The notes under the pieces: generated by a model
The model's input: the letters and a program-made list of their open reading frames with translations, nothing else
What the model was told of the DNA's origin: nothing
Database searches by the model: none
Translations under genes and position numbers: made by a program
Part shown: positions 1 through 5,900 of the stretch, piece by piece
Layout of the letters: the number at the start of each line of letters is the position of its first letter
Numbering within the stretch: the first letter of the stretch is position 1
Source: Schlesneria sp.
GTDB lineage: Bacteria > Planctomycetota > Planctomycetia > Planctomycetales > Planctomycetaceae
Assembly: GCA_025353525.1 (NCBI GenBank)
Contig: JANXOO010000678.1
Span: 1-7,311, forward strand
Length of the DNA stretch: 7,311 bases
Direction: 5' to 3'

Positions 1-92
1 AAGCGTTCGAGTTCCGCAGCGTACGCACTGTACGACATCGACGCGATGCCGAGCATAATCCCTGCGAACCGACCACTATGTTGAGTTGCCAT
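1..92 (-). CDS. 5' end of a leftward gene for an exported protein (partial)
   Basis: Read leftward from an ATG at 92-90, the frame stays open to the window edge and gives 30 residues. They form a textbook signal peptide: a polar start (MATQHSGRFAG), a short hydrophobic core (IMLGIASMS) and a small-residue cleavage region (YSAYA before AELER). An SD-like GAGGG lies about 12 bases upstream of the ATG, which is rather far. An alternative in-frame ATG begins the hydrophobic part (MLGIAS). The start codon overlaps that of the rightward SUMF1-like gene inside one CATG, so the two genes are divergent with no gap and any promoter must lie inside the neighbour's 5' end. The product is probably secreted or periplasmic; its function cannot be told from 30 residues. 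The signal peptide is seen directly, while the gene itself is inferred. Confidence 0.45.
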   Translation of the reverse strand, partial: MATQHSGRFAGIMLGIASMSYSAYAAELER

Positions 93-1218
93 GATTTCAA
101 TACGCCCTCTTTCTGATCGCCTCGAAGTTTTTTGCAGGCTAGCGATTGTCCGCCAAACTCTGCAAGTGGCCGCGTTGTTGGCGATGCTGCCTTGCCTGAC
201 GCCCATGGCGTTTGCCCAGTTAAATCCAGGTGACGCCACGGACGAAGCAGGGATGCAAGCATACACTCAGGAGATCCGAAACACCGAGATTTCATTTTCG
301 ATGGTTCCGATTCCTGGCGGTGAATTTCTGATGGGAAGCCCCGACTCAGAACCCGGACGAAACGATGACGAAGGCCCTCAACACAAGGTGAAAGTCGAAC
401 CGTTCTGGATGGGAAAAACGGAAGTGACCTGGGACGAATTCGAGCTGTGGTCGATTCGACTGGAACGAGCGTTGCGAGATTTTGGCGGTGCCGAAAAAGG
501 CCCCCTCGAAAAAGCCGCAGACATCGTCACCAAGCCGACGAACCCGTATACCGACATGTCGTTCGACATGGGAAAAGACGGTGGTTTTCCCGCAATCTGT
601 ATGACACAGCACGCTGCAAAAACCTACTGCGAATGGTTGTCAGCGAAGACCGGACGATACCATCGCCTGCCGACCGAAGCCGAATGGGAATACGCGTGTC
701 GAGCCAATACGACGACCGCGTATCACTTTGGCGACGATCCGAAAATGCTCGGCGACTATGCCTGGTATGATGGAAACAGCACCGAAAACGGGAAAACCCG
801 ATACCACAAGGTTGGCAAAAAAAAGCCGAACCCGTGGGGCTTGCACGATATGCATGGCAACGTTGCCGAATGGGTACAAGACCGCTTCGAAGCCAATTTC
901 TACGGAAAATTCAAACCGAACGAGGCGATCAAATTTCCGCTGTGTCTGGCCGATGACGAGTACCCTCGTGTCGCGCGGGGTGGTGCCTGGGATCGCGGTT
1001 CCGACGCATGTCGCAGTGCGACTCGGCTGGCCTCTGACCCTGAATGGAAACAGCAGGATCCACAAAATCCTAAAAGTGCCTGGTATATGACCGATGCGTT
1101 GTGGGTGGGGTTCCGCGTCATTCGCCCCTTACGGACTCCCACCGGCGACGAACGAAAAAATATGCGACTGGACGCCGTTATCCCCAAAGGCGTGAAACCG
1201 CGAGTAACCATCGAATAA
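91..1218 (+). CDS. Secreted SUMF1 / formylglycine-generating-enzyme-like domain protein
   Basis: This 375-residue protein begins with a signal peptide: an Arg-containing N-region of about 22 residues, a hydrophobic stretch around 25-40 and a likely cut after AFA before Q43. Residues about 70-350 match the SUMF1/FGE-sulfatase fold through several hallmarks: IPGGEFLMGS, the KTEVTWDEF strand, RLPTEAEWEYACR, PWGLHDMHGNVAEWV, RVARGGAWDRG and the closing GFRVIRPL. True FGE oxidises a sulfatase Cys or Ser to formylglycine using two cysteines in the GGSxxCxxxxC region. Here the first is Arg302 and only the second, Cys307, remains, so classical FGE activity is doubtful. Planctomycetes carry many such paralogues of unknown role. 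No strong SD precedes the ATG, and the only later Met codons lie inside the signal peptide. The Gfo/Idh/MocA gene follows on the same strand after 146 bases with a hairpin between, so cotranscription is uncertain. Confidence 0.9.
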   Translation: MISIRPLSDRLEVFCRLAIVRQTLQVAALLAMLPCLTPMAFAQLNPGDATDEAGMQAYTQEIRNTEISFSMVPIPGGEFLMGSPDSEPGRNDDEGPQHKVKVEPFWMGKTEVTWDEFELWSIRLERALRDFGGAEKGPLEKAADIVTKPTNPYTDMSFDMGKDGGFPAICMTQHAAKTYCEWLSAKTGRYHRLPTEAEWEYACRANTTTAYHFGDDPKMLGDYAWYDGNSTENGKTRYHKVGKKKPNPWGLHDMHGNVAEWVQDRFEANFYGKFKPNEAIKFPLCLADDEYPRVARGGAWDRGSDACRSATRLASDPEWKQQDPQNPKSAWYMTDALWVGFRVIRPLRTPTGDERKNMRLDAVIPKGVKPRVTIE

Positions 1219-1232
1219 TCCATGGCAACCGG

Positions 1233-1266
1233 GACGAGTCCTGTGGCTTCAGCCACGGTTCTCGTC
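1233..1266 (+). terminator. Long imperfect hairpin after the SUMF1-like gene
   Basis: The arms pair over 15 positions with two adjacent mismatches and one G-T pair around a TTCA loop (1248-1251). The inner core is GTGGC/GCCAC and the outer arm GACGAG/CTCGTC. It starts 15 bases after the stop codon. No T-run follows, so it could be a weak terminator, an mRNA-stabilising 3' structure or a processing site between the two rightward genes. Confidence 0.45.
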
Positions 1267-1350
1267 TGCGATGACAATTATTGCCCCGGTCAGTCATTCA
1301 GAATGTTTGTGCTTCCCCGACTGCGTTTTCTACTTTCAACGTCACTTACA

Positions 1351-1364
1351 ACTGAGGAGTCAAA
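1351..1364 (+). promoter_or_regulatory. Shine-Dalgarno site of the oxidoreductase gene
   Basis: The sequence CTGAGGAGTCAAAATG places a GAGGAG core about six bases before the ATG at 1365. It is the clearest ribosome binding site in the window, and it rules out the in-frame alternatives further inside the Tat signal. Confidence 0.75.
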
Positions 1365-2711
1365 ATGAACCACGGCGAAAAGAACCCTGTGATCGCCACG
1401 CGGCGCGACTTTCTGAAGACATCAGCCATCGCCACAGGGGGCGCGGCACTCATTGTACCGACGGGATTCAGCAGCAGTCTGTTCGCCAGCGGCGACGACA
1501 CGATCAAGGTCGGCCTGATCGGCTGCGGCGGTCGAGGTACCGGTGCCGCTGGCCAAGCGCTTTCGACCAACGGAAACGTCAAGCTGACGGCCGTCGGTGA
1601 TGCGTTTCCTGATAATGCACGCGGTGCCATCGAAGGAATTAAAGGGGGACTTGGCTCCAAATCCGATCGCGTTCAAGTCTCGCCCGACAAGATCTTCGAC
1701 GGGCTGGATGCCTATCAGAAGGTCCTCGACAGCGGTGTCGACCTGGTAATCCTCGCCACGCCGCCCGGTTTTCGACCGATTCACTTTGAAGCCGCGGTCA
1801 AAGCGGGCAAGCACATCTTTATGGAAAAGCCGGTTGCCGTCGACGCCCCCGGTGTCCGCCAGGTCATCGAAGCCAACAAGATTGCAAAAGAAAAGAAATT
1901 GAAGGTTGGCGTTGGACTGCAACGTCACCATCAGGCCGGATACCTCGAAACGATCAAACGCATCAAGGACGGCACGATCGGGGATATCGTCACCTTGCGA
2001 GCATACTGGAACGGGACAACGCCCTGGGATCCTCGCAAGACGCGCGAACAGTGCAAAACGGAAATGGAATACCAGGTCATCAACTGGTACTACTACAACT
2101 GGCTGAGTGGCGACCACATTTGCGAACAGCACATCCACAACCTGGACGTCTGTAACTGGGTCATGGGTGGCCAAGACGCCGAAGCAGCTTACCCGGTCAG
2201 AGCGAGCGGAATGGGTGGCCGTCAGGTTCGAGTCGACAAGAAATACGGCGAAATCTTCGACCACCACTTTGTCGAATACGAATATAAGAGCGGAGCCCGG
2301 CTGTACAGCCAATGCCGCCAGATGGGGGGTTGCTGGAACAGCGTGTCGGAACACGTCCACGGAACGAAGGGGACATCCAATCCCGGTGGCAACATTCGTG
2401 GCGCGGGAATCGACTGGGACTTCAAGGACAAGCAGAAAGACGCCTACCAGGTCGAGCACGACGACCTGTTCGCAGCGATCCGGAAGGGGACGGAGTACAA
2501 CGAAGGCGACAACGGAGCATACAGCTCAATGACCGCAATCCTTGGTCGACTCTGCACTTATTCGGGCAAGGAAATTGCGTGGGATGACGCGATCGCATCG
2601 AAAGTCAGCCTGGCCCCGAAAAGCTATACATGGGATTCCGAACCGCCGATTAAGGCAAACGCCGAAGGGGTCTATCCAGTCGCCGTCCCCGGCCTTTCCA
2701 GGGTTCTCTAG
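1365..2711 (+). CDS. Tat-exported Gfo/Idh/MocA-family oxidoreductase
   Basis: This 448-residue protein belongs to the NAD(P)-dependent Gfo/Idh/MocA family, which usually oxidises or reduces sugars and related polyols. The N-terminus carries a twin-arginine signal (R13-R14 in TRRDFLKTSA, then a hydrophobic stretch to about 41), so the folded protein is probably exported with its cofactor. A Rossmann motif, VGLIGCGGRGTG, lies at 49-60, and the family EKP motif with its conserved Lys is at 154-156 (EKPVAVD). The C-terminal domain has GDHICEQHIHNLDV (249-262), the region that holds the catalytic His in this family. The start is fixed by GAGGAG six bases upstream. The length is normal for the Tat-signal planctomycete members. 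The substrate cannot be read from sequence. A strong hairpin terminator follows 26 bases after the stop. Confidence 0.93.
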   Translation: MNHGEKNPVIATRRDFLKTSAIATGGAALIVPTGFSSSLFASGDDTIKVGLIGCGGRGTGAAGQALSTNGNVKLTAVGDAFPDNARGAIEGIKGGLGSKSDRVQVSPDKIFDGLDAYQKVLDSGVDLVILATPPGFRPIHFEAAVKAGKHIFMEKPVAVDAPGVRQVIEANKIAKEKKLKVGVGLQRHHQAGYLETIKRIKDGTIGDIVTLRAYWNGTTPWDPRKTREQCKTEMEYQVINWYYYNWLSGDHICEQHIHNLDVCNWVMGGQDAEAAYPVRASGMGGRQVRVDKKYGEIFDHHFVEYEYKSGARLYSQCRQMGGCWNSVSEHVHGTKGTSNPGGNIRGAGIDWDFKDKQKDAYQVEHDDLFAAIRKGTEYNEGDNGAYSSMTAILGRLCTYSGKEIAWDDAIASKVSLAPKSYTWDSEPPIKANAEGVYPVAVPGLSRVL

Positions 2712-2737
2712 TCGCTGATGATCGCAAAGAATGAAAT

Positions 2738-2775
2738 GATCCCGGTGGCATTTGCCACCGGGATCTTACTTTTAA
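2738..2775 (+). terminator. Rho-independent-type terminator after the oxidoreductase
   Basis: A perfect 12-bp stem (GATCCCGGTGGC with GCCACCGGGATC) closes a four-base ATTT loop, and the T-rich TTACTTTTAAT follows. It lies 26 bases past the stop codon and should end the rightward transcription unit. Its core GGTGGC/GCCACC resembles the core of the hairpin after the previous gene. Confidence 0.8.
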
Positions 2776-2794
2776 TATCGCCGGCAAAAACGAT

Positions 2795-2828
2795 CTCGGA
2801 CGAATCCCGAAAGTGCAGGTCGTCCGAG
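2795..2828. repeat. 9-bp perfect inverted repeat
   Basis: CTCGGACGA (2795-2803) and TCGTCCGAG (2820-2828) are exact reverse complements 16 bases apart. They could form a stem-loop in either transcript, just past the oxidoreductase terminator. No function is known. Confidence 0.5.
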
Positions 2829-2883
2829 CTTGGGGAGAAGATTCGGGGTCGGGAGCAGAACCAGCATCGAACTTCACTCTTCC

Positions 2884-2907
2884 TTTGCGTCTTTGCGTCT
2901 TTGCGTT
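2884..2907 (+). repeat. Tandem TTTGCGTC array (three 8-base units)
   Basis: Three head-to-tail units read TTTGCGTC, TTTGCGTC and TTTGCGTT, followed by TAACTTCCTGATC. I recall octamer strings of this type as dispersed intergenic repeats in planctomycetes and some other bacteria; that is memory, not a search. Confidence 0.75.
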
Positions 2908-2987
2908 TAACTTCCTGATCTTTCCCCCCGTACGTCCCTGCGATCATTCGCGTTGGATCTCGAGTGGAAATTGGCAGATGAGTCGCG

Positions 2988-3044
2988 ACAAAGAAACGCA
3001 GGAATTTAACGCTAAGCCGCAAAGATGCCAGGAAGCAAAGAAGA
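2988..3044 (-). repeat. Degenerate inverted partner of the TTTGCGTC array
   Basis: Read on the plus strand, this has AAAGAAACGCAGGAATTTAA, then CGCAAAGATGCCAGGAAG and GCAAAGAAG. That matches the reverse complement of 2881-2920 (GGAAGTTAAACGCAAAGACG) with several substitutions. The two together form a diverged inverted pair about 80 bases apart. Confidence 0.5.
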
Positions 3045-3189
3045 CAACGGATCAACCTGCAGAGTCTGAGATTTTTCTCCGCACGTGATTCAAACCCGGA
3101 AAGTCGTTTGCCGCCCTTCGCGATTTCATGCAACGTACGACAGCGGAGGTTTGTTGCGCCTTGTCGGGACTTTCGGGATATTTGGGGGA

Positions 3190-3269
3190 CCAGTCACCCA
3201 GGGCGGCACTCTGGGGGAATGCCCGCTTCGCTCTGCCTCTGGGCTGACTTGTTGTTGGCCTTTCAGGCC
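3190..3269. repeat. Compound palindromic intergenic element
   Basis: ACCCAGGGCGG near the left end is complementary to CCTCTGGG about 40 bases on, with a CGCTTCGCTC-rich middle. It is followed by a small hairpin, GGCCT-TTC-AGGCC (3257-3269). I recall elements combining CCCAGGGC, CTGGGCT and a TTTCAGG hairpin as recurrent in planctomycete intergenic DNA. The copy here looks decayed because the main stem is imperfect. Confidence 0.4.
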
Positions 3270-3298
3270 GCAGGAAAGAATTGACACTCTGGTTTTCT

Positions 3299-3340
3299 AC
3301 AAACCACAGATAACAAACCACAGATAACAAACCACAGACG
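3299..3340 (+). repeat. 14-base tandem repeat, three copies
   Basis: The unit ACAAACCACAGATA occurs twice exactly (3299-3312, 3313-3326) and a third time with the last two bases changed (3327-3340). The unit shares AACCACAG with the larger repeats at 4077-4340 and 6985-7247. A hairpin overlaps the third unit. Confidence 0.85.
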
Positions 3341-3355
3341 ACCAACTATGGTCGT
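3338..3355 (-). terminator. Small hairpin downstream of the thioredoxin gene
   Basis: ACGACCA and TGGTCGT pair over 7 bp around an ACTA loop. On the minus strand it is about 108 bases after the thioredoxin stop and is followed by a T/G-rich stretch (CTGTGGTTTG), not a clean T-run. It is a weak candidate for the end of the leftward transcript. Confidence 0.3.
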
Positions 3356-3462
3356 AATCGTCCACCGACCGGGCTGGGAACGGTTCCCCGTACTCACCTG
3401 CCACCATGCGGTGTTTCACGGCGAGCGATTGGGACATCGCGATTTGAAGTGCCTGTGACCGC

Positions 3463-4038
3463 TTATTTCCCTGCCAGTGTTGCCAACGCTTTGTCCAGTG
3501 CCACTTCCAAATCGTTGATCGATGTCTGCGAAAATCCGACTTCGTGAAAGACGATTCGATTCTGCCTGTCGACGACCCACAATTGCGGGATACTGTCGAC
3601 TTCCAGTTCCGACAGAACCTTTGTCGCACCGTATCCGTTGGGCCACGGAACTTTCAGATCCGACACGAATTTGCGACTGAGTTCGATCGATTTGGAATCG
3701 GCACCTTCGGAAGTCAGTCCGACGAATCGAACGCCCCGGCTCTTGTACTTCTCGTGGATGCCGACGACTTGTTCAGTCGCTATTCGGCACGGGCCACACC
3801 AATAGGCCCAGGCGTCCACGACGATCACCTGCCCCTTGAAATCGCCTCCCGCTGGAGCCGAGCCGTTAATCCACCCCACAGCCGTGATCGGTGGAAATTG
3901 TCGACCAATCTGAGGTGAGGCGGGCGGGCGAGCCATCTGCTGAAAAAGCATCGCAAAACCGATAGCGATCGCACCAATGATTGTAATCGCGATCAAAAGG
4001 CCGCCTGGGCCGCGCCTCACGGGAAGTTCGTCATTCAT
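3463..4038 (-). CDS. Membrane-anchored TlpA/ResA-like thioredoxin-fold protein
   Basis: With the start at 4038 this is 191 residues. A single hydrophobic segment (about 13-32), after the basic turn RRG, should anchor it with the C-terminal domain outside the cytoplasmic membrane. The domain is thioredoxin-like: IGRQFPPI at 44-51, strand VIVVDAW, active site WCGPC with Cys81 and Cys84, and the cis-proline loop SIPQLWVVD with Pro151. Such proteins reduce or exchange disulfides, for example in cytochrome c maturation; the target here is unknown. The frame extends upstream to an ATG at 4080, but those 14 residues run toward repeat DNA and have no SD. GGAAGG lies eight bases before the ATG at 4038, so I chose 4038. 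The carboxypeptidase gene is upstream on the same strand, but the 344-base gap contains a repeat, so this gene is probably transcribed on its own. Confidence 0.88.
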   Translation of the reverse strand: MNDELPVRRGPGGLLIAITIIGAIAIGFAMLFQQMARPPASPQIGRQFPPITAVGWINGSAPAGGDFKGQVIVVDAWAYWCGPCRIATEQVVGIHEKYKSRGVRFVGLTSEGADSKSIELSRKFVSDLKVPWPNGYGATKVLSELEVDSIPQLWVVDRQNRIVFHEVGFSQTSINDLEVALDKALATLAGK

Positions 4039-4076
4039 TGTGTTTGCCTTCCGATTGACGGCAATGTCTCTGTGGT

Positions 4077-4340
4077 TCATTCATTAATTCGTGTTCTTTG
4101 TGTTGGAGTGGGCGTTTGTTTCGGGATGAGGAATTCGTGATTGGTCTTTGTCATGTGGGGATACGCAGCGACGTGGCGGATCGGTCGGAGCCTCGCCTTC
4201 CCATGATGCGGATTCGCCGTTTCTTGCTTGTCTTCTCTGTGTCTCGGTGCCTCTGTGGTTATCTTCCTCTTTCGACGATTCGCCCTGGAGAAATCCAGGG
4301 CATGTCAGCAACTTGCGACAATTGTTGATGCACCGATCCT
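4077..4340 (+). repeat. Roughly 260-bp repeat, copy A
   Basis: This segment matches the reverse complement of 6985-7247 with about 17 differences over about 235 aligned bases plus ragged ends (about 93% by eye). Landmarks read on the plus strand are TTAATTCGTGTTCTTTGTG, GAGGAATTCGTGATTGG, GGCGGATCGGTCGGAGCC, TTGTCTTCTCTGTGTCTC and CAGCAACTTGCGACAATTG. It fills the gap between the carboxypeptidase 3' end and the thioredoxin 5' end and probably includes the latter's leader. There is no transposase, no clear terminal inverted repeat and no target duplication. An open frame (4098-4328) crosses it, but changes between the copies are mostly amino-acid altering, so it is probably not coding. Confidence 0.9.
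4282..4301. repeat. Perfect 8-bp hairpin with GAAA loop inside repeat copy A
   Basis: GCCCTGGA and TCCAGGGC pair exactly around a GAAA tetraloop on the plus strand. In copy B the same place reads GCCTTGGA-GAAA-TCCACCGGC, which pairs only in part. The structure suggests a folded RNA or DNA element in the ancestral repeat. Confidence 0.6.
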
Positions 4341-4362
4341 GACCCTTCGGGTTACCTGAAGC

Positions 4363-4380
4363 GAATGCCATCAGGCATTC
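4363..4380 (-). terminator. Hairpin just past the carboxypeptidase stop
   Basis: GAATGCC and GGCATTC pair over 7 bp with a four-base loop, only two bases beyond the stop codon of the leftward carboxypeptidase gene. A second small stem (ACCC-TTC-GGGT, 4342-4352) follows. Neither has a T-run, so termination is possible but not shown. Confidence 0.4.
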
Positions 4381-4382
4381 CC

Positions 4383-5900
4383 CTACAACCCGTAAAGCTC
4401 TGAATACTTCCCGCGAAGATGCGCGATCAACGGCAAATGCGATAACGATTCGCCTGTCACGATCTCCACGAGTCGGCTGGCCCTGTAACGCTTGCCGTGA
4501 CGGTGAATCTTTTCGTTCAGCCATGCCTTCAATGGTTTGAAGTCACCTCGTGAACACAGGTCATCGACGTTCCCCAGATCGCGTTTCGCTGCGTTGTAGA
4601 ATTGGGCGGCGTACATATTCCCCAGTGCATACGTCGGGAAATATCCCAGTAACCCGGCACTCCAATGAATGTCCTGCAGACATCCGTTCGCATCGCCCGG
4701 AACCGCCAACCCGAAATATTGAGTCACTTTTTCGTTCCATGCGACCGGCACGTCCGCCGGTTTCAACTTGCCCGAGACCAGGTCTTGCTCGATCTCGAAT
4801 CTCAGCATGATGTGCAAATTGTATGTCACTTCGTCGGCTTCGACACGAATCAGCGACGGACGGACATCGTTGATTGCAAAACAGAATTCGTCCAGCGATA
4901 CATCACCCAGTGCTTTGGGAAACGCACTGCGGGCTGTCGGGAACAGGTACTGCCAGAACGAGCGACTGCGACCGATGAAGTTCTCCCACAGTCGCGACTG
5001 TGATTCATGAATCCCTAACGATGCGGCCTGGCCGATCCCTGTCCCGAAGCTGTCACGAGGCAGCCCCTGTTCGTAGATCCCGTGTCCCGATTCGTGCAAC
5101 ACTCCGAAAAATGCCGAATTGAAGTGGTGGTCGTTATAGCGGGTTGTCAGACGGCAATCACCGGGACCAAACCCGCTGCAAAAAGGATGGGCCGACTCGT
5201 CAATGCGGCCCGATTCAAAATCGAATCCGATCGCTTTGGACGCTCCTTCAGCCAGCACAATCTGCGGCGTTTTGGGATAGTGCCTCGACAATATTTCGAG
5301 ATTGGGTCGACGCGAAGAATGTTGGATCGCGGCGACCAGCTTGACCAGTTCGTCTCGCAACGGCGTAAACACACGCTGGACTTCTGCCGCAGTCATCCCC
5401 GGTTCGTAGTCGTCCAGCAATGCGTCGTAAGGGACTCCGTCCCCGTAACCGACCGCTGCCGCTTCCTCGCGTTTCAAACCGATCATTTTTTCCAGCCACG
5501 GCAAAAACGCTGCGAAATCGGAATCTTCGCGAGCTGATACCCAGGCTTGTTGCGACAGAGTCGTCGTGTGCGACAATTCTTCAACAAGTCGACGGGGAAG
5601 TTTTGTCTGCCTGTCGAACGACCTGCGCGCTTCCCGAATGTTCACCACGCGATCTGAATCGGCATCACCCAAATCGGAACTGCGTTCGAGTTCCGAAAGC
5701 AATTCTCCAATTCCTGGCGACGTGGCCCGTTCGTGGGCAAGTCCCGCCAGCAATCCCAACTGGTCAGCACGAAAAGCGGCGCCATGGCCGGGCATAAACG
5801 TTTGCTCGTCCCAGCTCAGGACGCTGCCACAAGATCCGATCAATGCGGCTTCGCGAAGAAGCCGAACCAGTTCGGAATAAAGATGATCCGTGTGAGCCAT
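4383..5900 (-). CDS. M32 family (Taq-type) metallocarboxypeptidase
   Basis: This cytoplasmic zinc carboxypeptidase, 505 residues, is of standard length for family M32, which removes C-terminal amino acids from peptides with broad specificity. The N-terminal hallmark WDEQTFMP (30-37) and RADQLGLLAGLAHE precede the zinc site HESGH, with His269 and His273 as ligands and Glu270 as the catalytic base. The third ligand is Glu299 in HESQSRLWEN. VEADEVTYNLHI (353-364) and YFPTYALGNMYAAQFYNAA near the C-terminus are also family signatures. No signal peptide is present. The frame runs 21 codons further upstream to 5963, but GGAAG just before the ATG at 5900 and the family length favour 5900. The gene diverges from the CBS-domain gene across 379 bases. 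Confidence 0.96.
   Translation of the reverse strand: MAHTDHLYSELVRLLREAALIGSCGSVLSWDEQTFMPGHGAAFRADQLGLLAGLAHERATSPGIGELLSELERSSDLGDADSDRVVNIREARRSFDRQTKLPRRLVEELSHTTTLSQQAWVSAREDSDFAAFLPWLEKMIGLKREEAAAVGYGDGVPYDALLDDYEPGMTAAEVQRVFTPLRDELVKLVAAIQHSSRRPNLEILSRHYPKTPQIVLAEGASKAIGFDFESGRIDESAHPFCSGFGPGDCRLTTRYNDHHFNSAFFGVLHESGHGIYEQGLPRDSFGTGIGQAASLGIHESQSRLWENFIGRSRSFWQYLFPTARSAFPKALGDVSLDEFCFAINDVRPSLIRVEADEVTYNLHIMLRFEIEQDLVSGKLKPADVPVAWNEKVTQYFGLAVPGDANGCLQDIHWSAGLLGYFPTYALGNMYAAQFYNAAKRDLGNVDDLCSRGDFKPLKAWLNEKIHRHGKRYRASRLVEIVTGESLSHLPLIAHLRGKYSELYGL

Larger units (their letters stand above)
2712..3462. other. Gene-poor gap filled with short repeats and hairpins
   Basis: These 750 bases separate the 3' ends of the rightward oxidoreductase and the leftward thioredoxin gene, so the gap is convergent and needs no promoters. 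It holds, in order, the terminator, a 9-bp inverted repeat, a TTTGCGTC array, a degenerate inverted partner of that array, a compound palindromic element and a 14-base tandem repeat. ORFs up to 141 residues cross it on both strands, but they run through the repeats, have odd composition and match no family I recognise. The stretches 2925-2985 and 3060-3180 show nothing I can name. Confidence 0.6.

Noticed and set aside
1422..2459. Long antisense frame of 345 codons within the oxidoreductase gene.
   Set aside because: It is opposite a well-supported gene with clear Tat, Rossmann and EKP motifs. Long antisense frames are common in GC-rich, codon-biased genes, and its translation shows no domain.
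3281..3309. Perfect TTGACA as a -35 promoter box on the plus strand.
   Set aside because: No -10 like sequence lies at 16-18 bases, and no plus-strand gene follows; it faces the 3' end of the leftward thioredoxin gene.
3299..3340. Three spaced repeats as a small CRISPR array.
   Set aside because: The 14-base units are directly adjacent with no spacers, and no cas gene is nearby.
3052..3345. Minus-strand frame of 97 codons in the repeat-rich gap (contains FPQSAALGDWSPKYPES).
   Set aside because: It spans the compound palindromic element and the 14-base tandem repeat and has no SD or recognisable domain; most likely an artefact of repeat DNA.
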